Below are positions 39,431 to 48,593 of a DNA stretch of 64,000 bases, piece by piece. Position 1 is the first letter of the stretch. Every line of letters begins with the position of its first letter. A program made the position numbers and the translations under genes. Source of the stretch: an uncultured Mailhella sp. (lineage in GTDB: Bacteria > Desulfobacterota > Desulfovibrionia > Desulfovibrionales > Desulfovibrionaceae); the NCBI RefSeq assembly GCF_963931295.1, contig NZ_OZ007001.1, positions 1,054,001-1,118,000 on the forward strand, given 5' to 3'. The notes beneath the pieces were generated by a model. It did no database searches. It worked only from the letters and a program-made list of their open reading frames with translations, and was not told the origin of the DNA.

Positions 39431-41155
39431 TTAATGTTTTTTTAAATTCTTGTTGGAGCGTGACTGAACAGTAAGATTCCTCTTCAGCCTGTCCTTCATG
39501 AGAACTGTTCTTTTTTTGCAAAACTCAACGAAATTTTCGGGTCCATAATCCTTCATGGCTGGAATCAGAAGAGCTTCCCTCTGCACTTTTGAGAGACCTT
39601 GCACCCAGGCTTCAAACTTCATGGCACTTTTCTCAATATTTTCGCCATGACCGGCAAGGCGCAAATTTGCCAAGCTATTCACCAAGTCCTGAACTTCCTC
39701 TTGACTCTCCCTCGTCGTGAACCCCCAGGTTCTCATATTCCGTTGTGTAAACAAGGATTTTGGATAGAGATGATCCATGTCTACATCGGTATTGTATTCC
39801 CTTCCAAAAATTTCATGCAGGACGTAAAACGCTTCTCTGTCATAACGCGTATCTTCAAATATTTCATCAATATCCTGTGATGTAATAGCAATATCCTTAA
39901 AGCTGCTCTCGATTTCTTTCAAAGGGAAATTCTCGCTTTGGGATTTGGAAAGGACGTCGCGGTATCGCGAAATCACTGTATCAGAGCTACCGCCAAAAAC
40001 TTTCATCAAGAGGGCACGGCGCAACCATGTTATGGCGTCTTCGCGCGACTTCTTGTATTTTGCAGCGTGGTCGAACTTCTCTGCTATGTCTTTACTTTTA
40101 ATATAATAGGCTATGGGTAAAAGAGCATTGTAGGATGAAATAGTATCTTGATTATAACCATAGCCTATAGCAAATCTCATAGTACAAAGAATTGCATCTT
40201 TAATTTTTTCCCACTCCGCTTCAATTTTTTGCATATTAACGCGGTTAAAATTTTTCACAATAAATTTTACGTCAAGATCTGAAAGAGTAAGGCAAGCCTT
40301 CATAACAAAATCACTTGAAATCTTAAATCCTGCCTTATATGATGCAAATTCATGGGTGATGTTTTCAATTTCCTCACGGGCATCATATTCAGTCCAAAGC
40401 GCTGTTGCTGTAGACAGCAAAAGATCGGAGTAAGAAAGAACTGTACCACCACTGTTTACACGGATAAAGATGCTCAATACTTTATCGATATCCTGTTCTT
40501 CTTCTACATAATAATTTATAATATCTAAGTTGAGGCATTGGGAAAATTCTGTTATCCGTCGAAATGCAGTTTTTTTAACTTCCAACGGCAGGCTATCCCC
40601 TTCCTCGCTCAACATAAATTCACTGGGCTCTTCTGTAAGGAGGCGACCTATTTTATACCATAACTTGCCTTCCCTGCGCCCCTCTTTCGCTTCCTTTTCC
40701 GTCAAAAATGCAAGCCCATGGCTTTCGTCTTCTTTCGGTTTTGCCAAATTAAGGTAAAGTTCCCTTTTCTGATAGGCTTGGGGATGATCCTGCCGCAGGT
40801 ATGGCGTTTTATAGGTATAACTACCCCTCAGACCGATCAGTAGAGCAGTCAGCCTCTGCTGACCATCAAGAACGGCCGTTATTTCCTTTTCACCACTAGG
40901 AACAATTTTGTCGTTTGAATTGTCCTTAACATTAAAATCCGTAATGAAATCATAATACTGAAAATCATTAACATGTTCGGTCTTGATTCGCCAGAATAGA
41001 AAAGAGCCAATGGGATACCCCCGCAAAATGCTATCAAACAGATTAATGATTTGATCCGGCTTCCATACAAAATGTCTTTGTATCGCAGGCAGTACATAAT
41101 CCCTTTCCAGAATTCCATTCACTATTTTCTTGATAGATATAGCTTGAAACGGCAT
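39431..41155 (-). CDS. DUF262/DUF1524 (GmrSD-type) nuclease
   Basis: The 574-residue protein has the DUF262 ParB-like motif VLDGQQRLTALLIG (DGQQR at 97-101) and a C-terminal DUF1524 HNH-like region with DMDHLYPKS (about residue 460) and NSLANLRLAGHGEN. It belongs to single-chain GmrSD-like enzymes that cut modified phage DNA using nucleotide hydrolysis. It is the first cargo gene after att core 2 and stands alone on the minus strand. Target modification cannot be read from sequence. Confidence 0.9.
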   Translation of the reverse strand: MPFQAISIKKIVNGILERDYVLPAIQRHFVWKPDQIINLFDSILRGYPIGSFLFWRIKTEHVNDFQYYDFITDFNVKDNSNDKIVPSGEKEITAVLDGQQRLTALLIGLRGSYTYKTPYLRQDHPQAYQKRELYLNLAKPKEDESHGLAFLTEKEAKEGRREGKLWYKIGRLLTEEPSEFMLSEEGDSLPLEVKKTAFRRITEFSQCLNLDIINYYVEEEQDIDKVLSIFIRVNSGGTVLSYSDLLLSTATALWTEYDAREEIENITHEFASYKAGFKISSDFVMKACLTLSDLDVKFIVKNFNRVNMQKIEAEWEKIKDAILCTMRFAIGYGYNQDTISSYNALLPIAYYIKSKDIAEKFDHAAKYKKSREDAITWLRRALLMKVFGGSSDTVISRYRDVLSKSQSENFPLKEIESSFKDIAITSQDIDEIFEDTRYDREAFYVLHEIFGREYNTDVDMDHLYPKSLFTQRNMRTWGFTTRESQEEVQDLVNSLANLRLAGHGENIEKSAMKFEAWVQGLSKVQREALLIPAMKDYGPENFVEFCKKRTVLMKDRLKRNLTVQSRSNKNLKKH

Positions 41156-41433
41156 AGATCTCTCCTGTGTCGGGGGCGTACAGCTCCGTGCATCATTAAA
41201 ATTGCTGTTTTGGGATATCTAATTCCCAAAATTACTTAGGCAATTTTTATCGCCGCTTGAATAACGCAACGATCTTCTCACCAATATCCCACATTGCATA
41301 AAAGAACTACGAACACCTCATGCAGCTTGTCAAGCCTCTTGCGAATGGCAACGCCTCGATTTTTATGCACACCTATGTCAGACAAAATGTCCTCTTTGAC
41401 GGTATTTTGCCTTCCGGGTCGAGCGGGACGATC
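41156..41433. other. Intergenic region downstream of the MobV hairpins
   Basis: No convincing gene is seen. On the minus strand a short frame (RKRLDKLHEVFVV) could be the end of a lost small gene, at the place where segment 3 has an HTH-like gene. Confidence 0.35.
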
Positions 41434-41489
41434 GCCCACGCTTCACGAAGTGAAGCATAGTGGGCTATATCTTCGACCTGTGCGAAGAT
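41434..41489 (-). promoter_or_regulatory. Twin hairpins after MobV (oriT candidate), segment 2 copy
   Basis: Two hairpins lie just past the relaxase stop. One has arms GCCCAC-GCTTCAC/GTGAAGC-GTGGGC (41434-41465), the other ATCTTCG/CGAAGAT (41469-41489). The same pair is conserved at 56858-56911 beside the second relaxase. Confidence 0.5.
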
Positions 41490-41503
41490 TTTCCGCCGAC
41501 CCC

Positions 41504-42688
41504 CTAGCACATCTTCAAGCCACGTGCAGTCATTGCCTGCTGACGCTCGCTGTCCCGCGCTTCATTCTCCCGCCGTTGCCGTTCCTCTTCCTGGTGCTTG
41601 AGCTGTTCGGCCCGCTTGCGCTCCACAAACTCAAGATGCAGCGGTCTGATTTCCGGCAAAAGCAGAAATTCCCGATAGCCGGCCATGATTCTCTTCATTT
41701 TCTTCAACTGAGATGCCAGAGCCTCTTTTTCCTCATGACTTTGTTTCCTGTGAGACGTGTATTCCGCTTCAAGGCGTGTCTGTTTTTTGCGCAGCGAGTC
41801 CACTTCCCGTTTCAGGATTTCCTTCTCTGTCTGGACAAGATGCTTGACGGCAAGCGCCTTTTTCAGCTCTTCAATAATAAAGGAGGCTTTTTCCAGCACA
41901 GACGGATAATTGAAAAGTGAGGCTTTCGGCAAGGAATACTCATCCCGAAGGACTTTTTCCGCCTCCTCGGCCTGCCGCTCATACGCTTCGATGCTCTTTT
42001 TCAATTCCTCTTCGCGTTGCCCCAGAATCCCAAGTGACCGCAGAGAATCCCGCATCAGCACAGCGGCTTCCTGCGCCAGCCGTGCCAGTTCCTCCTTCTG
42101 TTGTTTGAACTCGCGGGTATCCAGATGCTTTTTGGCGGAACCGGGCGTCTGCTCCACGCCTCGTTCAATGGCAAAACCTCGGCTTTGCAGATAGGCGGGA
42201 AGTTCGGATTGCAGTTTTCGCAAACTCTGACGCGTATAAATTTTGTTGGCGTTGAGTCTCCCGTCCTGCGTGACCGGCACATGGAAAAAGTGCATATGCG
42301 GCGTCTTTTCATCCATGTGAACCATTGCGGAAACGACATTCTCCGCCCCTACAAAGTCCATAAGAAAGGCTTTGCTCTCCTCAAAGAATCGCCGGGTATT
42401 CTCTGGAGAAAGGCTCTGAAAAAAGGTGCTGTCGGAGGTAACGATAAGCCCGCACATGCGCACGGCGTCCTTTCTTACGGCTTTGGCCAACTGAAGAGCG
42501 TCAATGCGGCGCTGAATGGCCTCGGTATAGTTTGTCGACGCGGATTCGTGCAGTTCGTAATTCGCTGAGCTTCTGTCGTAGTCAATATCGGGGTTGCTGT
42601 GGCTCTCCCGTTCCCGCCGGTTATGGCTCTGGATGCCGCGTATGGCCTCTTTCTTGAACTTATCCATATGGAGGACGAGGTAGGACAT
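41504..42688 (-). CDS. MobV-family relaxase (Pre/Mob), segment 2
   Basis: The start is MSYLVLHMDK at 42688, giving 394 residues; the frame extends further but without support. The motif HMDEKTPHMHF (124-134) is the metal-binding histidine motif of MobV relaxases, and SHNRRE (about 21-26) lies in the N-terminal catalytic region. The C-terminal third is coiled coil. It nicks oriT for conjugative mobilization by a helper. It is closely similar to the protein at 55654-56841. Confidence 0.92.
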   Translation of the reverse strand: MSYLVLHMDKFKKEAIRGIQSHNRRERESHSNPDIDYDRSSANYELHESASTNYTEAIQRRIDALQLAKAVRKDAVRMCGLIVTSDSTFFQSLSPENTRRFFEESKAFLMDFVGAENVVSAMVHMDEKTPHMHFFHVPVTQDGRLNANKIYTRQSLRKLQSELPAYLQSRGFAIERGVEQTPGSAKKHLDTREFKQQKEELARLAQEAAVLMRDSLRSLGILGQREEELKKSIEAYERQAEEAEKVLRDEYSLPKASLFNYPSVLEKASFIIEELKKALAVKHLVQTEKEILKREVDSLRKKQTRLEAEYTSHRKQSHEEKEALASQLKKMKRIMAGYREFLLLPEIRPLHLEFVERKRAEQLKHQEEERQRRENEARDSERQQAMTARGLKMC

Positions 42689-42739
42689 GATGAAACTTCC
42701 TTGTATCCATGACTGCACCATTTCTGATGCGGCAGAAAA

Positions 42740-42877
42740 GCGGTACACTTTTCCCGTTCAAGCGGTACAAAAGGGGATGACGTATTCGGACCTGATCGGA
42801 CTTCACCGGATAACTGACGGATCGAATATTGCGGGTGTACCGCTGTACCACGGCTTAAGAGGCGGTACAGCGGTACA
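42740..42877. repeat. GCGGTACA repeats (candidate iterons, segment 2)
   Basis: Six copies of GCGGTACA or its complement, one with a mismatch, occur at 42740, 42762, 42836, 42844, 42862 and 42870. They lie between the primase gene and the relaxase gene, with two tail-to-tail pairs. Such spacing suggests replication-protein binding sites or operators. Confidence 0.6.
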
Positions 42878-42894
42878 CCTGACCATGTGAGCCT

Positions 42895-44682
42895 TCAGAA
42901 ATGTTCCTCCAATTTCTTTTTCAGCCTCTGGATGGCCCCCTTGGATTTCCCCATTTCCTCAGCGCAGTCGCGGATGCTGTAGCCTTCTTTTAAAAGTCGT
43001 CTCAAGCTTTCCAGTTCAACGTCTTCCAGCTCTCTGACCTGCCAATGCAGCGCATTACCTTCGGTAACCAGATTGGCCTCAAACGGCTTGGCGTCATCAC
43101 CCAATATGCCCCGTGCCTTGGTCAGGTGGACCTCAAAACGTGCACCTTCGGCCATACTGTATTCCCTGGGTCTGCGCAGGCTGATCACCGTGTCCATAAT
43201 GTCTTCCCTGGCGCTGGTGCCGCGCTGGTCGCCGGATTTTCCGGCATGATGGATAAGCAGGACGGTCATACCCCTGCGGCGCAACTCCAGCAGCCATGCC
43301 TGCATGGTCTGCCAGGACTGCGATTCATTTTCCTTGCCGGTGCGGCACAAGGTAGCAATGTTGTCCAGCACCACCATGTCCACACCTTGCAGAAAAGGCT
43401 CAATCATGGTCTGCCCACCGGCAGTGGACAAATCCGGCATGGGACAGGGTTGCAGGTCCGGTGTGATGAGCGCCATGTTTTTCAACGTATGCGGAGGAAC
43501 GGACATACCGCTGACAAGCGCTGCAAGACGACTCTGCATGGATGTGGCAGGCATTTCCCCATCCACATACAGCGTTCGTTTAGGCATCGGCGCACGCCAG
43601 TTGAACACCGCACCGCCGGAAGCCACGGCAACGGCTATGCTCAGGGCGGCAAACGTCTTGCCGATGCCGCGCGGAGCATACAGGATGCCTATCCCTTGAA
43701 CCGGAAGAATGGGGGATAAAAGATACCCCCGTTCAGGTATGGACATGGAAAGAAACTCCCCCATGTCCAGAGAAATCAGAGACGGACGGGCAGCTGTATG
43801 CATGGCCTCTTCCACCTGACGGAGAACTTCCTCCAGCCCCTCACTCTGATGCAGGTCGTTGAAGTCTTTCCCCTCGCCGGTGGTAAACTTGGGCAGGACC
43901 AATCGAGTCTGTGCTGCTTGAGCAGCTTCCTGCCCTTTACTGCGGCCTGCTTCATCATTGTCACCACAAATAAGGATGGAAGCCTCCGGGAATCTGTGTC
44001 TCACAAGATTGGCCACGACAGGCAGATTATTGGCTGAGAACGTCACATATACGGTGCAGTTGACGGCTAGATGGATGCTTGCTCCCGTAGCATAACCTTC
44101 GCAAAGGGCTAGAGGCTTTTCCGACTTGCCGGGAATAATGAAATGTCCTCCCTGTACTTTGCCGCCCGTGAGAAAACGCTTTGTCCCGTCCGGGGCGATA
44201 TATTGCAGGCTTTGTAAGGTTCCCGATATATCCCTGACTGGAAGGAGCAGCAGACCGCTCCGGGTCTGACGCATATCACCAAGCGCGGGAACGCCTTTAC
44301 GCCGTAAATATGTGTGTTCCGACGAGCAGGGAAAAGATGCATCCAAGACGCCCTGGGCCTGTTTTGCCGCTGCTTCATACCGGCGGGCACATTCTTCCTC
44401 TCGTTGATGACGAATGTTGTGTTGCCGTTTCTGCCATGCTTCCTTTTCAGCCGGGGAGAACGTTCTCTGATCCATTTCAGTAAACGTCCCCTGGTCTCCG
44501 CTCTCCCAGTTGCACCACCAGAGCGTGGCAGGAGGGTCAACATGCGCGATGTATGCGCCGTTCTGTTTATGCGGCCTGGTCTGCGTGGGACAACGATGCA
44601 GTTTTCCGTCCGCTTCGATGTCAGACGGAATCAAGCCCTTGTCGGTCAGGATGTCCCGAAAATTTTGCAGGGGATTACTCAT
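42895..44682 (-). CDS. Toprim primase fused to RepA-like AAA helicase
   Basis: The start MSNPLQNFRDIL at 44682 overlaps the AlpA gene's stop, giving 595 residues. The N-terminal half has a Toprim domain (CEGYATGASIHLA, LICGDNDEAG). The second half has a RecA-like P-loop GILYAPRGIGKTFAA, Walker B VDMVVLDNIA and LLIHHAGKSGDQRG, as in RepA-type hexameric helicases. The C-terminus ends in an HTH-like segment. It probably primes and unwinds DNA for replication of the excised island. Confidence 0.9.
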   Translation of the reverse strand: MSNPLQNFRDILTDKGLIPSDIEADGKLHRCPTQTRPHKQNGAYIAHVDPPATLWWCNWESGDQGTFTEMDQRTFSPAEKEAWQKRQHNIRHQREEECARRYEAAAKQAQGVLDASFPCSSEHTYLRRKGVPALGDMRQTRSGLLLLPVRDISGTLQSLQYIAPDGTKRFLTGGKVQGGHFIIPGKSEKPLALCEGYATGASIHLAVNCTVYVTFSANNLPVVANLVRHRFPEASILICGDNDEAGRSKGQEAAQAAQTRLVLPKFTTGEGKDFNDLHQSEGLEEVLRQVEEAMHTAARPSLISLDMGEFLSMSIPERGYLLSPILPVQGIGILYAPRGIGKTFAALSIAVAVASGGAVFNWRAPMPKRTLYVDGEMPATSMQSRLAALVSGMSVPPHTLKNMALITPDLQPCPMPDLSTAGGQTMIEPFLQGVDMVVLDNIATLCRTGKENESQSWQTMQAWLLELRRRGMTVLLIHHAGKSGDQRGTSAREDIMDTVISLRRPREYSMAEGARFEVHLTKARGILGDDAKPFEANLVTEGNALHWQVRELEDVELESLRRLLKEGYSIRDCAEEMGKSKGAIQRLKKKLEEHF

Positions 44683-44893
44683 GCTCTTCCCCCTGCCTGC
44701 CAAGACTTTCGATGAACGCGGCAATATCTTCTGCTCTCCAGACCGTGGTTCTGGGACCAAGTTTCACGGGTTTGGGATAACGCCCGGTCCGACAGCCTTC
44801 CCACCATGCGCTCTTGCTTATGGGAATCATGCTGAGAACCTGAGGAAGACGCAAAAGGCCGTGGGCGGGGATGGACGGTTGGTGCTGTTTCAT
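44675..44893 (-). CDS. AlpA-family DNA-binding regulator/excisionase
   Basis: The ATG at 44893, with AGGAGA before it, gives 72 residues. The segment LLRLPQVLSMIPISKSAWWEGCRTGRYPKPVKLGPR is cut here into its parts: a winged HTH followed by RTTVWRAEDI, as in AlpA/excisionase proteins that control integrase genes. It overlaps the primase start by 8 bases. Confidence 0.88.
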   Translation of the reverse strand: MKQHQPSIPAHGLLRLPQVLSMIPISKSAWWEGCRTGRYPKPVKLGPRTTVWRAEDIAAFIESLGRQGEEHE

Positions 44894-45614
44894 AAAAAAA
44901 TCTCCTGAATCTGTTTGGATTTCAGGAGACTCTGGCACACGTCCAAAGATTCCCGTGAGGGAATCGGACGGGAAAAGAACGGGAACTTCTCAAAAAGACG
45001 GGAAAACAGCAGGCTGGTCACGCCTTGACTATGGTGTATGTCTCCGCTTCCTTGAGGAGCATATCCATCAAATTGCGATAGGATTTGTCGTCCCTGTACT
45101 CTTTGCCCGCAAGCAAACGTCCCACATGTGTCTTTCTGCCCTGCGGGGTTTTGTGACTGGTCTCGGATTTTTGAGGACCACACCAGTACAGAAGAACATA
45201 AGCGATGACCGAAAGAGGATACTTTTCTTTCATGGCGTCACGGACAGCCGCATCCGGCCTTCCTTCCCAAACGGCTCCGGGAATACGAAAAACGAGTTTT
45301 CCATCCTGTGGCGACCTTTCACACAGGGGAACTGCCGCCGCTTTGTCGGCAACGGACGATTCCGGCGGAGCTGCCCGTAAAAGGGATTCCACAAGGGCGC
45401 GGGTGATGCCTTTTACTTCCCGGCGCAGGGGATAATGGCGGAGCTGCCTGATGGCGGCGTCCCTGTCCACCATTATGGTATCGGTAAAGATATGCGCAAT
45501 GAAGTGATAACTTGAGGCGGGAATGGAGAATATCGGCTTCTCAAAGAGAGGCGAGTCCGGTGAATACTGCTCGAAGATGTCTTCTGTTTTCAGTCTCTCT
45601 AGGTTCAGGACTCA

Positions 45615-45959
45615 TTAAATATAAAAGATGACAATGGCAGCGAGACAAATGGCCGAAAAGAACGTGTGTGCACAACGGTCATAACGCATGGCTATTCTGC
45701 GCCAATCCTTGAGTCGGCCGAACATGATTTCTATCTTGTGCCGCTGCTTATAAACCTCCTTGTCATAGACCACCGGAGTTTTTCGGCTGTGTCTGCCAGG
45801 AATACACGGCGTGATTCCTTTACGGGACAAGGCATGACGAAACCAGTCGGCATCATAGCCTCTATCCGCCAGAAGCTCCCTGGCCTGCGGCAGAGTATCA
45901 AGCAGGACAGCAGCGCCTTTGTAGTCGCTCACCTGACCGCCGGACAGATGGAAGGCCAA
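45615..45959 (-). CDS. IS5-family transposase, second frame (orfB)
   Basis: It encodes the C-terminal part of the DDE transposase, with the second Asp in ELLADRGYDADWF and the Glu in KQRHKIEIMFGRLKDWRR. The frame continues upstream to the slip site (CIGRTKGGLNSKLHAV), so it is probably made only by -1 frameshifting from orfA. Confidence 0.88.
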   Translation of the reverse strand: MAFHLSGGQVSDYKGAAVLLDTLPQARELLADRGYDADWFRHALSRKGITPCIPGRHSRKTPVVYDKEVYKQRHKIEIMFGRLKDWRRIAMRYDRCAHTFFSAICLAAIVIFYI

Positions 45960-46000
45960 CGGTTGACCGAAGGCATTGCAGACAGCGTGGAGTTTTGAAT

Positions 46001-46369
46001 TCAGGCCGCCTTTTGTGCGTCCGATACATCGGGAAAGGCCCCTTTTTTCAGCAAACTTGCTGCTGTCCTGTGTGCCTTGAGATGTGTGGTATCAATCATC
46101 AAGCGTGTTGTGGAGCCGTTTTGTTCAACAAGCTCCGCAAAAATCCTGTTAAAGACACCCAATCGGCTCCAGCGGATAAAACGATTGTAGAGAGTTTTGT
46201 ATGGTCCATACTCGCGCGGGGCATCTTTCCATTGCAGGCCATGCTTGATGACATAGATAATGCCGCTGACGACACGCCTGTCATCGACTCTCGGAATGCC
46301 GTGGGAACGAGGAAAGTAGCGTTTGATACGAGCAATCTGTTCATGAGAAAGATAAAAAAGTTCCTTCAT
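46001..46369 (-). CDS. IS5-family transposase, first frame (orfA)
   Basis: The 122-residue product has the DUF4096-type N-terminal domain (LSHEQIARIKRYFP, GLQWKDAPREYGPYKTLYNRF) and the first catalytic Asp in LMIDTTHLKAH. An AAAAAAGGGG slippery stretch near the end (plus strand about 46036-46045) would shift ribosomes to the orfB frame. Confidence 0.9.
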   Translation of the reverse strand: MKELFYLSHEQIARIKRYFPRSHGIPRVDDRRVVSGIIYVIKHGLQWKDAPREYGPYKTLYNRFIRWSRLGVFNRIFAELVEQNGSTTRLMIDTTHLKAHRTAASLLKKGAFPDVSDAQKAA

Positions 46370-46929
46370 GGCATCCTCCCTATGCCGACAATAAGAACTT
46401 TTTACCCTTTTGGCAATTAATGAGTCCTGAGCCTAGATTGCTGAACAGAAATTCTCGTTCCTTGGGAAAGACAGACGCCGTATCTTCAAAGGATTCCTCA
46501 AGAATAACATCCAGTCCATATCGCAGGGAGTCAAGAGGAACAACTGTCGATATCCTTCTGAAAAATTCCATCACATCAAAGCCAAGCAAATATGTCTGAA
46601 TGCCCGCATCCGGGTCTGGCACTGAAGGAAATTCCGGCATCTGCGTTCCATATGCGACATGGCTGCCCGCAACAAATGCCTGCCAGCAATTTTCATAGGT
46701 CGTGTGCCATAGCCCCAGAGGCTGAACGGCGTCAGGCCAGAGTGCCTGAACAAGCATTTCGCCTTCTCTGGCGGTCAGTCCATACGCCTGCCGCACTCTG
46801 CCTATGGTCATGTTCTGTCGGTCTGTCATGGAGGAAAGGATACCCTGTCGCCAAAAGATGGACAACAAAAAACAGCGGCAGGAATTGTCATCTACCTTCC
46901 GTACCGCTGTTTATCGAAAACAGGCGTTA

Positions 46930-47082
46930 TCAGCTATACCACGCCCGAATGATATCCATGTCGTCATAGCCGTATTGTCTCATACGGTCCTTTTCTTCTT
47001 CGCTCCAGCCTGTTTCGTTGCTCGTCACCTGTGTCTCGCCTTCTATTTTTCCGATGGAGATACGAGCATCACGGTCGCTCAT
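46930..47082 (-). CDS. Small conserved-looking protein of 50 residues
   Basis: Starting at the ATG at 47082 after AGAGGACACC, the frame reads MSDRDARISIGKIEGET and ends MDIIRAWYS. An ATG five codons upstream overlaps the integrase stop. The acidic, helix-rich sequence with RMRQYGYDDMD looks like a real small protein but I know no family. It sits between the integrase and the split gene, so it may be coexpressed with the integrase. Confidence 0.55.
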   Translation of the reverse strand: MSDRDARISIGKIEGETQVTSNETGWSEEEKDRMRQYGYDDMDIIRAWYS

Positions 47083-47093
47083 GGTGTCCTCTT

Positions 47094-48305
47094 TCATGCC
47101 TCCTCCCTGCTTTTTTTATGTTGTGTGTTGCGTAATCCGTCCAGATAGTCAGCCCAATCCTGCATCATCTTTCGACGCTCAGGCAGATATTCCGCATAAT
47201 TGTATGCCGCCCGCACTTCGTCTTGTTCCCCGTGGGCAAGCTGCCGCTCGATCCAGTCCCGGTTATAACCGAGCTCGTTGAGCAATGTAGACGCGATGGA
47301 GCGAAAACCATGCACGCTCATTTCGTGCTTCTGATAGCCCATGCGCCGAAGCGCATTAAGCATGGTCGCATCGGAAATGGGCCGTACCTCCGTGCGGATG
47401 GAGGGAAAAAGGTATGTTCCTTCCCCGGAATATTTCTGAAGTTCCCGAAGAATGGATATTGCCTGTCTGGACAGGGGAACAAGATGCTGACGGTGCATTT
47501 TCATGCGTTCGGCAGGGATGCGCCATTCCCCGGACTTAAGGTCAAATTCCTTCCACTGGGCAGCCCGCAGTTCCGTGGGACGGGTGAAGACCAGCGGAGC
47601 CAACTTCAAGGCACAGACCAGAGGGAAGTAGCCTTCGTAGGCGTCGATATCCCGCAGAAGCTGACCGACTTTCTCCGGTTCCAGCACTGCCGCCCGGTGA
47701 ACAGTTTTTCGCGGTCGTAAGGCTCCCCGCAGATCGGCTGCGACATTGTGTTTCGCCCGGCCCGTGATGACCGCATAGCGGAACACCTGACTGATGATTT
47801 GCAATACTCTCCGGGAAGTCTCGTAGTTTCCCCTCTGTTCCAGAGGCTTGACGACCTCCATAACGTCCCGTGTCTCAAGTTTGGCGATATGCGTCTTGCC
47901 GATGGCCGGAAAAATGTAGGTCTCCAGCCGGTACATGACAGTTCCCTGATGCTTTTCGGAAAACTCCGCCATACGGGTTTCATGCCATTCTCTGGCGATA
48001 TTCTGGAAGCTGTCGCGTTCCGCGATGGCTCTGGCCTGTCGTATCTGCCGTTTATGGTCTGAGGGGTCGATACCTCTGGACAACATACGCTTCGCCTCTT
48101 CGCGGCGTTCTCTGGCATCCTTGAGAGATACAGTTGGATATTCCCCGAAACTGAGCAGCTTGCTCTTTCCGTCAAAACGGTAGGCCATTCTCCAGAGCTT
48201 GCTTCCACTGGTGGGAATGAAAAGAAACAGGCCTCCGCCGTCGAAATATTTGCGGGGCCTCAGGTCGGGCTTCAGACTGCGGATATGGGTATCGGTAAGA
48301 GGCAT
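47094..48305 (-). CDS. Tyrosine integrase, P4/DUF4102 type (segment 2)
   Basis: The ATG at 48305 with AAGGAG gives 403 residues, starting MPLTDTHIRSLKPDLRPRKYFDGGG as in P4-type integrases with an N-terminal DUF4102 arm-binding domain. Catalytic residues are seen in RPTELRAAQW, HGFRSIAS, LAHGEQD and AAYNYAEYL (nucleophilic Tyr). It lies 240 bases from att core 3, as expected for an island integrase acting at a tRNA gene. Confidence 0.93.
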   Translation of the reverse strand: MPLTDTHIRSLKPDLRPRKYFDGGGLFLFIPTSGSKLWRMAYRFDGKSKLLSFGEYPTVSLKDARERREEAKRMLSRGIDPSDHKRQIRQARAIAERDSFQNIAREWHETRMAEFSEKHQGTVMYRLETYIFPAIGKTHIAKLETRDVMEVVKPLEQRGNYETSRRVLQIISQVFRYAVITGRAKHNVAADLRGALRPRKTVHRAAVLEPEKVGQLLRDIDAYEGYFPLVCALKLAPLVFTRPTELRAAQWKEFDLKSGEWRIPAERMKMHRQHLVPLSRQAISILRELQKYSGEGTYLFPSIRTEVRPISDATMLNALRRMGYQKHEMSVHGFRSIASTLLNELGYNRDWIERQLAHGEQDEVRAAYNYAEYLPERRKMMQDWADYLDGLRNTQHKKSREEA

Positions 48306-48494
48306 GGGTACTCCTTGGCTGTCGTTGGACGAAGAGATGCCCACATGGATAAAAATATTTTTGATTCCGCGCGGTTATTCATGTAGGTATCAGAAATGTC
48401 ATACCACATTTCTACCTACGGATATACCCATAAAATGTTTGGATGCAAGCGGACGAGGCTGGACTTCGGGAAACCATACCGGAAAGAAAAAACA

Positions 48495-48539
48495 AAGAAC
48501 GCCAAGACGTTATGCATCTTAGCGTTCTTCATTGTACTC
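48495..48539 (-). terminator. Terminator past the tRNA-Glu end
   Basis: AAGAACGC pairs with GCGTTCTT, with an inner AAGA/TCTT stem. On the minus strand it is followed by TGTTTTTT and lies right after the tRNA fragment's CCA end. Confidence 0.75.
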
Positions 48540-48544
48540 AAATT

Positions 48545-48593
48545 TGGCGTCCCCAGGCGGATTTGAACCGCCGTTGACGGCGTGAAAGGCCGT
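48545..48593 (-). tRNA. tRNA-Glu(TTC) 3' fragment (att core 3)
   Basis: On the minus strand the anticodon arm ACGGC-CTTTCAC-GCCGT, T arm GGCGG-TTCAAAT-CCGCC and TGGGGAC-G-CCA end are intact. The D arm and 5' acceptor strand are absent, replaced by unrelated sequence. It is the tRNA part carried at an integration junction, not a functional tRNA gene. Confidence 0.85.

Larger units (their letters stand above)
45602..46433 (-). mobile_element. IS5-family insertion sequence (IS427-like)
   Basis: The 832-base element has 17-base imperfect terminal inverted repeats (GGTTCAGGACTCATTAA and TTAATGAGTCCTGAGCC) and is flanked by a TA (or CTAG) target duplication. It encodes a transposase in two frames. 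Size, target and two-frame layout fit the IS427 group. Confidence 0.88.
45018..46826 (-). pseudogene. Unknown gene split by an insertion sequence
   Basis: The 5' part (46826 to 46434, starting MTDRQNMTIGRVRQAYGL) and the 3' part (45601 to 45018) are separated by an IS at 45602-46433. Removing the IS and one copy of its TA target restores one continuous frame of about 324 residues (LFSNL joined to ERLKTEDIFEQYSPD). I do not recognise the family. The N-terminus is helical with LTAREGEMLVQALWP. Fragments could still be made from MVDRDAAIRQL (45473), so the 3' half may be expressed alone. Confidence 0.78.
39343..48562. mobile_element. Genomic island segment 2 (mobilizable island)
   Basis: It runs between att-like cores 2 and 3. 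It contains a GmrSD-like gene, MobV relaxase, short-repeat region, Toprim-helicase primase, AlpA regulator and a tyrosine integrase beside the att site. An IS element splits one gene. Confidence 0.7.
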
